Position numbers and translations under genes: made by a program. The notes beneath the pieces were generated by a model. The model worked only from the letters and a program-made list of their open reading frames with translations, was not told the origin of the DNA and did no database searches. A DNA stretch of 64,000 bases from Phlebiopsis flavidoalba (lineage: Eukaryota; Basidiomycota; Agaricomycetes; Polyporales; Phanerochaetaceae), in contig JAOCPU010000050.1 in NCBI GenBank assembly GCA_035772785.1, forward strand, positions 214,366-278,365. The letters run 5' to 3'. Positions 48,730 through 60,073 of this stretch are shown here, in pieces; position 1 is the first letter of the stretch; every line of letters starts with the position of its first letter.

Positions 48730-49700
48730 CGCGCGATTAAAACCCGTTATGAACACCCAGAACAGTAAGTCCTGGTATAATTCCTCATTTGAGCTCAGTG
48801 CTCTCACAGTCTGACTCAGGTGCGCCAATACAGCGGAGATACCACTCTCGCGGTCCATCTCCTCCCAAGTCCCACAAGTGCCATAGCAAAGCCCTGCCCC
48901 CTTTTCGCGCCCATCGCTCAAGACAGGCTTCCCCCCACCAAGCTGTCGTCAGTCGCGTCTCCTTCAAAGCCATCAAGACTACCCAATAACCGTGTACCAT
49001 CTGCCACACATGTTCAATCCACATATCCCCAGCCGCATCTTCCTCGTCATATCCGCGATGGCCACGCAAGGATGAAAACGTACTTAGTGTCAATGGGTCG
49101 CCGCTCGCGAAACCCCTTAAAACTGTTGGGGATGGATTTCAGCGCGGATGGCTGAAGCAACGATAAGGGACCCAAGGCCACAGGATGGCGACTTCCAAGA
49201 ACAACCCAAACAGGGACGAACAATATCATTGTCCGCACAACCTCGGCATCTTCCTCAGTAGATCGCCAGGCGCACCACTCTCCACCAGCGCAACCACTTC
49301 TCAGGCCAGCGTCGCCGGGGTCCCTCGCATTCTACCACACACTCGCGCACAAATTCGGGATCAGAAACTCAAGCAGTTCGCGTGCAGCTAACGGCGTTTG
49401 GGGTGCCCTCACGGCACGGCACCCAGTCTGTGGAACCAAAGACCCCTTCCCCATCCTCTTCGCCCAAAACTCACGTCATTACCCACTGCCTCTGGCCAGC
49501 CCTTGTCGCTGTACCAACATCTGAACGGGCACTTGCTCGAGTTCGATCCCTTCCAGACATACTCCCAGCGAGATCGACGCGTTAGGCATCTCTGACGCAT
49601 GAGCCAAGCGCCAGGCAAAAGATGACATGCGGAAGCTTTGTCTCTCAAGTGAGCCCATGGAAAGATGGAAAATCACGTAGACCACAAGGCCCTGAGTTGC
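48730..49700 (-). CDS. Candidate gene rich in Trp and Gly, strand uncertain
   Basis: Minus-strand pieces read MSSFAWRLAHASEMPNASIS with LEGIELEQVPVQMLVQRQG, RRGWGRGLWFHRLGAVP, RPIDTKYVFILAWPS and DMWIEHVWQMVHGYWVVLMA with LERWARKGGRALLWHLWDLG. The Trp content is unusually high, which is also what antisense reading of Pro-rich (CCA) codons produces. The plus strand carries Pro/Ser-rich frames over the same DNA. No family is recognised. Confidence 0.28.
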
Positions 49701-52700
49701 AGGGGGAGCATCTGTCGAGCTGGTTTCAATGGGTACTCACTGTGGACTTTTTTTTTTCTTTTTGACCCTCAGCATCGCTGTTAGTTTATTTATCATATGT
49801 TGTCGACAATCGCTCTCCCCCTCTGCTGACAGTGCCAGCCTCCACATTGCTGTTATCCTCTTAATCACGCATCGTTAACATGCATGTAGAATTTCTGTTG
49901 TTTGATGTAGTTGTTATCGTAAAAGGTTTTTGTTTTCACTTAAAAGCCAGACCCGACGGCGGGGCAACTCTCCTGGTCCCGCTAGAGCGACTCTCAATAC
50001 GAGCTTGCTACGAGCAAATCAGCTTCATAGCGATCCCGCACTTTGACGCAACCGGCGTGAGGGCCCAACGCCACAATCTAGTGATGATTTTGGTTAGTGG
50101 ATCAATCAGACTGTTTTATGTTGATATCGTGAGGCGTACACGTGGGGCTTGTGTCTGCAAACTCCACCGTATCGCGCGACGGTGATTGCGCCTAACGCAA
50201 AAACACTTCCCCTAGTGGACAAGGGAGAAGTTTTCCCGTTGTTTATATAGGCGCACGAATTCCGTCTTGCGAGGGTGTTAAAAAGCTGACAGCTGTGTTG
50301 AACAGTATTGAATGGTTGACTGGCTCACATACATGGTCCTAAAGGAGCTTACCTCCCCTTTTCGTGTACCTCCATAATTTTTCTCAGGGGGGGGATTGTG
50401 ATGGGCGTTTTCGCAACTGTGCTCGGCTCTGAGCCATTTCGCAGCCTCTCCGTCAGCGCATACTGTAAAATGACGGCTAGATCGCCGGGGCAACCTCGAC
50501 CGACTAGGCGGAGGCGCACATTCACTAGAGCGCTCCTCCACAGGTCTTTGGGTTTCCACGATTGTAGTCAGAGGCTCAAGCTCGCGCTTTCTGCCGCAGG
50601 TTCTGCATTTGTTCGGACAATGTTGGACGCCGTGGGTCTGAGCTGCCCAACGAGGGTATCTAGGATCGGTCGCGAGTAGACGGGCCGCGCAAAATCCATG
50701 GTAACGGATTTCAGTGGCTCCTCACATTCTCAATCGCTGCCTGTTCTGGCCTGACGCTGGTGCGGCTCATTCCGTGGGGTGCGTGTAGAGGGCCTGAGGC
50801 GTCCTATGTGTCCATATCGTTATAGCTCGTTGAGCGGGAACGGAAGTCTCCTGGGGATTGTAGAGTCGTCCATGTCGTCAACGTCTGTCGTCCCGCGTCA
50901 CGTATACCAAGAAACAACTTCCCAGTCATGGCTGCTGCCACGGACTTCGGTTTGCCCAAACGCCCTCGTAGTTTGGGTCTCGTTCGCGGAGCAGTGGGCG
51001 CCGCTTCCCTAGGCTTCCACTCACACTTTCCTCCACCTTGCCCTGTCAACGATCCACTCGTCCGTCTGATAGCGTGCATGGTCGTGAGTCGCCGGTGGGA
51101 AGTAAAGGAGAGCCAGATTCATAAAGCTTGGACACTGCCGTTCGAATAGGCCGGCCACTCAGGGGTCCCTGTGAAGATAAGAGAGAGTAAAAAAGGGCAT
51201 GGCCCAGCCTTGTGGGGATGATCAGGGTCTTCATGGGTCCATCCGTGGACATTGGAAGGCGTGTGAGTGGCGGAGGATGAGGCCGAGCTTGCTTCGACGG
51301 AGCTTCAGAGCGTTGTATCAGCAAAGCAGGAATACGAGCATCCTGCGCTAGCTGCTTGCAATGAGTTTCCTGGCACAGGTTCTGCGCAGCCACATTCATA
51401 ATAAATTACAAAGTGCATCTTTTTTTTTGTGCCAGGGCTTTACAGAGGATAACTATGACCTGGGCACGCCTATTGGTCTGATATCTTTTTTCTTGGAACT
51501 TTCGTGTATCCTAAGGTTCTGTCGAACCCTCTTCGTCCCAAATGTCGCCTTGCGCGCATAAGCCTTTGTTTGAAGGAGTGGAAAGAATGTCGTCGGACAG
51601 GTGCGGCCAGAAACTACTGGGTAGCCTTTCTTTTGTCAATTCGCGCCGAGCGTTCTTGGGCGCGAAAAACTAATTTGCCATTGAGTCAATCTTTCATACT
51701 ATGGCTTACCACAATCAAAGCGAAAGACCACTAACCTCAATCTCGGATCAAATAGCACTTAATAAGTCCATAACGGTGCCGCGAGGGACAGACGCGGTTG
51801 ATTGTAGATCATCGAGGCCATTCACAGCACTGCAAAGGGAAAGTGGGTTCAATTGCAAACGCTGCGATGCATCCAAGGGTACTCAAACCTTCTTGAATTC
51901 TTCCCTCGAATCATCGTGACTACAGCTTTAGTGCCCCCATATAATGACTTTGGCTGGGACATTGGGCCCCATTATCTCAAACACGTTCAAACGTGTGCTC
52001 CTAAGATCAGCTATTGCACCTCATATCGCAACCCCAGAAGGTGCAGGACTTGATTTTGCGATAGTCCTCCACAACGGGGCGAATGAGGCAGTAGCTAATT
52101 CGTAGTTCCGTCCTGCACTCTTTCAAAACCGAGGGATTGAGGGCGCCACCACGCAGGCCATTCGTGGTACAGGTCTGACGTCAGCCGTAGCTGCATCTGC
52201 ACGTATCCCTTGCCTTTCGCGACCTTAGCTGCTGACTTTGGAAGGGTTGTCCGTGCCAGCAAGTTATGCCTGTTGCGCGTGGGGGTATTTTGTCGTGGTC
52301 AGCCAAAGCACAGTAATCGGGGAAGTGGGAAATCAATCCGACCCCGCCAGGACTACTCTCACACGCTACTTTCCATAAACATGGCGTTGTCACAGCGTCT
52401 TTGCGGCCCCGCCACCAGGAACCTAGTATGCTTGTACGTTGGCATTGGCCGAGAGCGCTAATAAACATATCATCCTTACCTTGTTAACACGGCAGGACTC
52501 GGGGACTGCATGTCACAGCAGCTGCTTGAACATTTTCTTGTCAGGATGTAACCTGTGGGGCCTTTGAAACTCCTTATCAAGCCCATGTAAGATGCATCGT
52601 GGCAAAATAGAGTGGTGCATGGATGCGCGATGAGAACAGGCGTCTGAACGACTTCTCTGTTGTTCGTAGTAGCCTAAGATATGGTTATGTAGAAGAATCT

Positions 52701-53805
52701 AATGCGAAGAAGCGTTTAATCCTAATCACCAGTCGATGTTAGCGCCCACATGTCTTCCATGTCCCATGTGCATGCGCTTTGCGTGCCAAATGTGCGTGGT
52801 CTCCAACCGGGGATGTCTTGTTTATTCTGAAACGAAAAGTCTTGTGTCAGTTCTGTCAGTGCCACCACGACAAGAAGTGTAATCTTACTTTGACGTCTCG
52901 TACCCAGAAGCTAAGCAAGGTTGTCCTGGGTCAAAACTCTTACCTTTCCTCGCTTTCGGCATTGATTTCTTTTTAGCTTTTTTCTAGGGGGGATCCATCT
53001 ATCGTCGTTAGCAAAGTAAGGAGCCGGAACGAGTAATTGTGCCAAACCTCATCTTTGGCCTTTAGTCTCTCAGCCTTGCTGGTACGCGTCGAACGCATCA
53101 TGGCTCGCTGCTCGGACGTCTCAAATGCCGTGGAAGTTGCTGCCAGGCGCGCTTTTGTGTACCGCTGGCCCTACGCGACCCTTAATGTCCCAGTCCCAAG
53201 AATGGTTTTTTACGCGATGGCGTACCGAAGCACTTTGCATCTGGGCAGTGTGGCATGGCATTGATCTCAAATGCGCGAGGCCTTGATAACAGAAGATTTG
53301 ATAAGCAACGTTCAGCTAGGTGGGCTCCGAGAGACACTAACTTCAGCGAAACCGTTCCACATCCAAAGAACCTAGGTAGACTGGCATCGTTCTCCAGTAC
53401 AGTTAGTCACAACCATAAACCTCCTTATGAATTAACTTACTTTGAAAACGTACGCCTTTGGACGACCCCGGTTCTGCGTTTCTGAACGGTGGTGCTCGCG
53501 GCCAGCACTACTTCCAGGCTGTACCGCGATGTGTGCGCGCGAGAGCAGTCTTCTGTTTCTTTTTCTCTCGCCCACTCAGTGCAGGAGAGTCTTCATTCTT
53601 TACGCTTAGAAGACATTGTTCCATAAATCAACGAATGTTCCGGCAGGGGCAGGCCAATGGAAAAGATAAATGTCAGAAAGAGGACAGAGTAGAGTCCAAT
53701 ACAAGTCCAATAGAGTTTTCAAACGCCATTTCGCGCGCAAACGGGCGCCTTCGCGGCGGCGCGACGGTCGTCGCCATTCTGTGGGCATTCCTCGCTGCTA
53801 CCACC
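49701..53805. other. Weakly coding region, no confirmed gene
   Basis: Open frames are short. The best candidate is on the minus strand at about 50.9-51.4 kb, where TDEWIVDRARWRK and DPNYEGVWANRSPWQQ look coding in adjacent frames, but a plus-strand frame (MAAATDFGLPKRPRSLGLV) overlaps. A plus-strand frame at 49880-50185 has no recognisable motif. The 51.4-53.7 kb part shows nothing I can support. Confidence 0.35.
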
Positions 53806-54574
53806 ATGGCCTCCCCCTTGTACGCTCGCTGCTGAGAGTACATGCTGGAAATATAACTCGTCGAGGATTTGCTACAAGCTATGTTGCTCGCGAAGAGGTC
53901 ATAGCGTCCCCCAATCTCGGGAAGTGTTCCCCCTGCCGAAGAGAAAACCGGTAGGTGCATTTCGAGGATGGGTTGCGTCGCGTCTCGATTGCAATGGGAG
54001 AAGAGTGGAATCCTAGGTATACTCACGATCGTATAGTATTCGTTGGCTTTCCTGTTCGGATATTCTCGCTGGCTTCCTCCTACGCGCTTATCAATCTGCT
54101 GGACGAATACAAACAAGCGTCGTTCGCCGCGCTGCAGGCTAGTGTCGAGGAACTACAGCAGAGTACACCAACGGGTAGGCTTGATACTGAATATTCAATA
54201 CCATAGCTGACCCATTGTGTACTGAAAAACCAGGTGACGGCGCATATCAAAAGAATAGAAGCCGTGGAGAAAGACTTGAAAGCACTACGAGACGCTTCAG
54301 CCTCGAGAGACGGACGTGTCTCGGGTCCGCGCTGAAGTCAAGAAGTTGTATGATGGTTTGCATGTTGGTAAGTCTATAATGGCTCTCAACCCCCGAGCTC
54401 TAACGCTGAGTCCTGACCGCACAGAATTGTTGGATCTGCGCTCACACGTCTGGGGCATTCGTAAGTTCGTTGCTATATACACTTCCCAGAGCACGGCTGA
54501 CCGTAACCGTATGTTCAGAGCAAGATGTACACTCATTATCCAAGAAAGAGGCCACCACTGTGCGAATTGTTTAG
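53806..54574 (+). CDS. Mitochondrial membrane protein with C-terminal coiled coil
   Basis: The start at 53806 sits in a strong context (ccaccATGg). After one frame slip the N-terminus reads VRSLLRVHAGNITRRGFATS, a typical mitochondrial presequence with an RGFATS-type cleavage region. A hydrophobic segment follows (GFLFGYSLA in one frame, SSYALINLLDEYK in the next), then a coiled coil: ASFAALQASVEELQQST, an intron, HIKRIEAVEKDLKALRDAS, VRAEVKKLYDGLHV, an intron, ELLDLRSHVWGI, an intron and DVHSLSKKEATTVRIV with stop at 54574. Four short introns with gtaagt-type donors fit the phase well. I believe it is a conserved fungal protein of unknown function, anchored in a mitochondrial membrane with the coiled coil exposed. 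Confidence is good that a gene is here, moderate for localisation. Confidence 0.68.
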
Positions 54575-54689
54575 AGGGAATATACCCCGTTTCCACTGCT
54601 CCACTACAGATTCCGACGTTTAAACCCGTTTCCTCTCGTGCACTTTCACAGATTTCGGTTGTCATTTTCGCCACTGCTATGCCACTCAC

Positions 54690-55372
54690 GACGTCATTGA
54701 GAACTCACATCTAAAGAGCGTCTCAGGCGTACCGGTGGCCCATCCAAATCGCTGTGTTTTCCTTGGCGCAGCGCCTGAGTTTCGTGGTGCAACCCGCTCA
54801 GGCCCGCCCCTGCCATGGGGAACATGTACTTCTGTCGCTGTACAAAGGTAATATGACGGTCACAGTGGAGTTTCGGCATCTTTCTGGGGCAGTCTGATTC
54901 AGGCTCTGGTGGACAATGAGTGGGTAAGCCTCTTCCGCACATCCCTTTCGCTGTTTACCAGAATTTCGCAAGACCTGCCTCACCAAGGTCGGGAAGCCCG
55001 ACAAGGTCCGTGTGTGTCGCTATGGTCTGGTTCCTCTCGACTTAGCTGAAGACGATGATACGACTCTTTACAGATCGGTGAGAATGGAGTCTGTGTATCA
55101 GCCCACGCTAGAAAAGGGGAGAACGTCGGCTGACTACATGGCCCGCGCAAGTTTGGTTCGATGCACTTGACACAATCGAACGCAGAGAGGGTATTCAACA
55201 TCCCACCATTTTGATTGTTGAAGCACTCAGATGCAAAGCGGCGCGTCCTCTTCGGAGGCAAAACCGCGTGCTCGCCAGCAGTGAGTATGAAAGCCTCGTG
55301 GAGGGTGTTCCAGAGTTAAATGACAACAATCAACTCACTTTCATGAACTTCTCCGTTCCGGGACGGTAAGCT
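54690..55372 (+). CDS. Uncharacterised plus-strand gene
   Basis: Codon usage typical of the window's real exons is seen in KVGKPDKVRVCRYGLVPLDL with AEDDDTTLYRS and possibly RTSADYMAR, then in LDTIERREGIQHPTILIVEA, and finally in SEYESLVEGVPELNDNNQL with TFMNFSVPGR ending near 55372. Upstream, RASQAYRWPIQIAVFSLAQR may be an earlier exon. No family is recognised. Antisense frames (55316-55567 and 54980-55261) also look open, so the structure is unresolved. Confidence 0.35.
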
Positions 55373-55770
55373 CGCCGCATAATTGGCCGGCGGTTCCCCA
55401 CACATAATAAATCCGGCTCTACTTGGCCAGCGTTGTTCCTGGCTACACATCTCGATATCGTCGTTAGGAAGCCTCAAACGACTGCACCTGCCTAAACGGG
55501 TAGTCGCTGCATGCGAGACCTCGCTCGGTCGTAACGATCGACGGACGGACTTAACAAACAGTTGCACCTCTTCGTGATCTTCGTACCTGCGTGGTCTTCA
55601 GTCGCGGCCGAAGGCTAAGACATCTGCGGCCCGACCGGCCCAGGCGTTTTCTTCGGCAGGTACAAGCAAGGGCAAACTCGAGGCATCATGGCTCTTAGAA
55701 AAAGCTCGCGATTGTAATATCGAGAAAAGATCAGAAAATACGCCGATTTCTACCGGACGACGCGGACGCG
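55373..55770. other. Spacer upstream of the secreted-protein promoter
   Basis: Frames on both strands are open for up to about 90 codons (for example minus 55598-55879, MSLKKARRARTCLDTFRKR), but nothing is recognisable. The region is taken as upstream sequence of the secreted protein gene. Confidence 0.35.
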
Positions 55771-55830
55771 TATAAATTGCCAGGGGACATAGACGGCGAC
55801 GGATCCCAATCTCTCTCTTCACTCTCTTTC
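55771..55830 (+). promoter_or_regulatory. Core promoter: TATA box plus pyrimidine-rich tract
   Basis: A tataaat box at 55771-55777 is followed 34 bp later by a tract made almost only of C and T (55811-55830), the arrangement seen at the transcription start of strongly expressed fungal genes. It lies about 200-260 bp before the Met of the secreted protein, in the right orientation. The intervening leader may contain an intron. Confidence 0.5.
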
Positions 55831-56031
55831 TAAAGGTGTCAAGACAGGTTCTTGCCCTTCGCGCCTTTTTCAAGCTCACCAGGTACGTGACGCTAAATGA
55901 GTATCACTTTCAATGTTGAAGTTTCTACTCCTCCTAGGTTGCGGGCACTTCCATCTTTCTTCCTCCAACTGCCACATTCCTCTCTGCCTTGACTCCATAA
56001 ATCCCCTTCGAACCAGAATCATCTTAACGCC

Positions 56032-57651
56032 ATGGTCTACTCTGTCGGAGCTGTTTTCGCTGCTACAGCCTACCTTCTCTTGTCCGCATCGGCTCTGCCT
56101 ATCAGACGTGAAGTTCCTCAAGGTCTGTTTCCCATTTTCACCGCTCCGAAGTGCGAGTCTGACGACGACATGCAGAGAGCACTCTCCACGAGCAGTTCTT
56201 GCCTCCGTGCGCGCAAGCCTTAACCTCAACAACCCGAATGGTATCGTCGATCCCGTCTTCGGTCTGCTGGGTAACGCCGCTGCCGCTGCGGGTTGCAGGA
56301 AAGATTACTAACGGTGTCAGTGACTTGCGTTGTCGTGCCATTTTCACATTGAAACTCACAAACGACTACCTAGAACCTTGACTGCTTGCAGCAAGCCACT
56401 GCTGACCAGGCATTCAGGCGAACGCCAAGGCCAAGGGCGATGTTCAGGTATGAAAACCCTCAGAAACTTGCAAGCGAGATCACCCCGCTAAAATGCCCCT
56501 GCAAGGCCATGACGATGCGCTCGCAATCTTCCGCGCGCTGGAGCGCAAAACGGGCAAGGTTGGCCAATCGGCAAGTGTTCTCTGTACCGAGACCGCCGCC
56601 AACCGGAGATTTGCTGCCCTCAGCCAGCACCAAGATCCCGCCTCGTCCGGTGCCGCCCCGACCCACGAACAAAAGCCATCGTCCTTGCGTTGGCGAAGCA
56701 GATCCGACACATCTGAATTGGGCGGGTAATCCCTCGACTAGGATGCGTCTTAAGTCTGGGGAACGTTTTGCTACCCGGTGACCTACAGCGACTCCACTGC
56801 TAAGGGTGAGTTGTCTCGCATGTGTGCTTGAGAATTCCACCACTTACCTACGCAGCCTCTAGGGACACACTTGCGACGACGCGAAACGATGCCACCCTGG
56901 GTGTGCTGTATTCTTCACGGATCAGAACCATCATCGTAGAGGACGCCACAGCGGATGAGATCAACGCAGCTGTCGTGCAGGTATCTCTCTTAGCCACGGG
57001 GGGTCGTCCCGGCGCACACCTTACGCTGCGTACGTCAAAAGTTCTTACACGGGCTTTCCCTCGGGTCCATTGATCCACGCTTGGGGGGTGGCTTTTGAGA
57101 GACCAGTAACACACCTGATTTGCTGACGCTGCCCCCTGTGTAGTGCCGCAGGAGACCCTCAGTGCTCCGACTGTAAACCGTCACCGTTCTGCGGCTACTG
57201 CAATCCGCTTGCCAGCAACGACCACTGCCGAACGACCGCAACCGCCCACCTGCTGCGCCCACACCCAACCTCACCATGCTTGCACTGCTCGGATCGCCCA
57301 CTCCCCGCCCCCCCGCCTGGTAGACCCCAGACCCTCACCGGAGCAGGCCTGCGTATGTTATCCCTCCCTCCATAATTGACGTGCAAGTAGTTCCCGAAAC
57401 CTTATTCTCATACCTATTTTCTCCAGTTGGCGGTGTTTCTGCTCCTGCAATGTCACCAAGGGTGGCCGTGGCTTCCTTGTCGCCGGCAGCGACAGCTTCC
57501 TGAACCTGTCCGCTGCTCTCGGCCGCTCTTGCGATGTCCAGCACAACCAGTGCCGCGAACAAGCCAGAACAGCGGTGGAGGCTTCAATGTCGGCGCTTTC
57601 CCCCCTCTTGTGACACCCAGAACAACCAGGCACGCCGCCACCTCCTCGTAA
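56032..57651 (+). CDS. Secreted protein with C-terminal Cys/Gln/Asn motif, function unknown
   Basis: The start at 56032 gives a clear signal peptide (MVYSVGAVFAATAYLLLSAS) ending at ALPIRREVPQ. The mature part reads EHSPRAVLASVRASLNLNNP, GIVDPVFGLLGNAA, KITN, an intron, LDCLQQATADQAF, another intron, IFRALERKTGKVGQS, SVLCTETAAN, LSQHQDPASSGAA, LKSGERF, an intron and VEDAT-ADEINAAVVQ. A Pro/Thr-rich region follows, then SAALGRSCDVQHNQC and CDTQNNQ near the end, with the stop at about 57651 (AATSS). I recognise this as a widespread basidiomycete secreted protein family of unknown function. The paired CDxQxNQ motifs suggest a disulphide-bonded C-terminal domain. The promoter elements suggest strong expression. 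The coding pieces are separated by four or five short introns and by frame slips. Confidence 0.85.
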
Positions 57652-58329
57652 ATGGCGAAGACCTCGGATGCAGACGCAGATGCCGTCTTTGCCTAGGATG
57701 TTTCTGGCACAGTCCTCGAGAGAGGATCGTGCGAGCGGGACTAGCTCCTGCTTGGCATTTTGCCGCCCTCATCTCCCCCTTTTTTTTGGGTTTGATACCT
57801 CCTTGACTTTGTATTGTCATTTCGTACATACCCCATGCAAATTGAGAGTGAAGACTAGACAAAGCATCCGTCCGAGTCCTCTCGATATCCACAAGATTCG
57901 AGAGTAAGCATCAACAATGTTCACTAACCTCTGGGATCAGAGGGCTTCCGCCAGTGTGTCTAATTAATCCACCTCTTCTGAGCTGTACTCACTGCAAACG
58001 TATAGCGTCTAGTATGCAGGAATACCAACACACATTACTTATCCGGATCTCGAGTATTTCCTTTGCTCCGTGTGTGAAATCTGAACGTCACCCAACGTCC
58101 GTTGAATGACGGATATATGAAGTACGCAACGCAACGCTCTGATGATCCTCCCTCAAGTTACCAATCCGAGCGCGCCGTCAATCAGATTCAGCGGTCGAGG
58201 TTGGAAACATGTTGACAGTTCGCAGCGAGAGGCTCGAGATAGGCAAACCCGGCCCAGCGTGGGTTCATGTGAAGCCATTTTCCGGCATCCTTTCGGTTGA
58301 AAACAAAACGGAGCACTGCATTCAAAGCT
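57652..58329. other. Spacer between secreted protein and UstYa-like gene
   Basis: No gene is seen. A homopolymer of eight T lies near 57.78 kb. The right part should hold the UstYa-like promoter. Both flanking genes are on the plus strand. Confidence 0.45.
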
Positions 58330-59197
58330 ATGGAAAGCGCTCCTTGGATCGTTTCAGATTGTAAGTATCTTATAGTGCTTTGGGTGCGCTCTGGCAGCGT
58401 TATTACTCACGGCGTTCTCGCTCAAGCTCGCCTTCTCATGGCCTATCTACAAGATTGTTTTTGTTGGCGGAGTCTCATGCTTCCTTCTTGCCGTTCTTCT
58501 CAACGTCATTATTGATTATTCGTTCATCCAAGATGCACGAATCTTTCTAGCGAAACGCGACCCTCCCCTCTCAGCCTAGTAGTGAGCGCCACTTTTCTTC
58601 CTGTGTCGTTACTCTTTATGTTACTGAACGTGAAACCATTCAGGTTTTGTCCGATAGCGACGATTGTACCAGAGGACTATGCCTCTAATAAAACAGCAGA
58701 GACCAGAGGTGCTCTACTCGTCGATGGAGTGAGAAGACGTACGGCCTTCCCCATTGAAACAAACACAGAAGCATAACGACCGAATGGCTTTGCACGGTCC
58801 GTACACTTTATACGACGGCTGGCACCGGTCCAACTCCAGACGGCCCAACGAGCATGGATGTTCAGCGTGGCCTGTCCGGAGCTGAGCCTCCATTGCTCTA
58901 CGCTCCCTCGGACGTCACTTACCATGGACAAGTCCGCCGTCGGGGTCGCACATTGGGCACGTTGAACACTGTCTCAACATGCTGCGTCAGCAGTTCCTCT
59001 GCGCTGCAGATACTACACTCGAGCCTGGAGACATTCTGGCGCGCAATTTTACGTCAGAGAGGCTGATAGGGGATGAGAGGAGGTGCGCCGATGTGGAGGC
59101 GGTTTATGAGACCATGCTTTGGCATGGGAAGACTTTCAATCTTCTCTGGATCATTAGACTGACTCCCGTTGATATTGGTATAATTCAATCTTTGTAA
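58330..59197 (+). CDS. UstYa-like (DUF3328) membrane-anchored oxidase
   Basis: This belongs to the family named after UstYa/UstYb of ustiloxin biosynthesis, whose members catalyse oxidative modification or macrocyclisation of peptides. A possible start is MESAPWIVSDC, followed by an intron. The N-terminal membrane helix is clear: WPIYKIVFVGGVSCFLLAVL followed by LNVIIDYSFIQDARIFLAKR. Then come DYASNKTAE-type sequence, PIETNTEA, and a shifted region where MFSVACPEL corresponds to the usual LFHQLHC block. The signature lies near 58.96 kb, read from the base before the annotated frame: HIGHVEHCLNMLRQQFLCAA, with the HxxHC motif, then DTTLEPGD and ERRCADVEAVYETM in place of the second HxxHC. The RRC instead of HxC could be a sequence error. 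The natural substrate is unknown. Confidence 0.75.
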
Positions 59198-59291
59198 ACG
59201 CAAAGGTGTCGCATAGACCAAATAGTAGGATATTCATATTGTTACAGCAATATATATTACACGGACAACTAAGGAAACAATTGGAACTTGG

Positions 59292-60040
59292 TTAGCCTGG
59301 GTCGGACAGTTCACTCAAACCAAAGTCTCGGAAGTCGTTTCCGATCGTCTTCTCTGAGCTCATCGTCTTTTCGGTCCCGGGCATACTGAGATAAAGTTGG
59401 TCATGTTTTGTGTGGGTTGAGGAGGCACAGCGCGTATTCCATCATCGATTGCGTCGGCGTCGCGAACTCCATGGTCCCTCCCACCCGGGACCCCCAGCGG
59501 CAGTGCGTACAGCGGTTTCCGAAGTCCAGCCTTGACCGAGGAGTACGCGTAGCTATATGATCATTTGCGGGGCGATGCACTGTAGCAGAGAAATTAGGTC
59601 GCTGCTGTAAAATGAGATTATTGACTTACAACTGGACATGGCATACATGGATATGAACAGGATTGATAGTTGGCTATGAAGCCCGTAACTGATGATGTAC
59701 ATAATGGCCAAAGACTGTGTAGGGCAGGGCGGACTCGACGATCATAGCGACTACGCTGGGTGTAGGCACGGCGCCGCCTCGCTACCAAGTGATCGTGTTT
59801 GACTTGTCCAGAAACAGAAAGCGTAAAAAGTAATCTGGCACAGATCAGGATTGAACACAAGGATGTTGATGGTGAGGACCAGACTACGGAAAGATATCTC
59901 GAGTTTGAGGAGAGGGCTCGGCGAAAAAGTCTGCGTCGAGGAAAGAGGCCGTTCGGGCGATAGACGACCGAAACTAGAGCAAAGGAAACAGGCACCAAGA
60001 CTTTTTTTTTTTTTTTTTTGCCAGACGGAGCTAGACTCCG

Positions 60041-60073
<33 letters not shown>

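Noticed and set aside
19361..59197. A compact specialised-metabolism gene cluster
   Set aside because: Regulator, methyltransferases and UstYa-like gene are spread over 40 kb with ribosomal and ubiquitin genes between them, and no core synthase or precursor was found.
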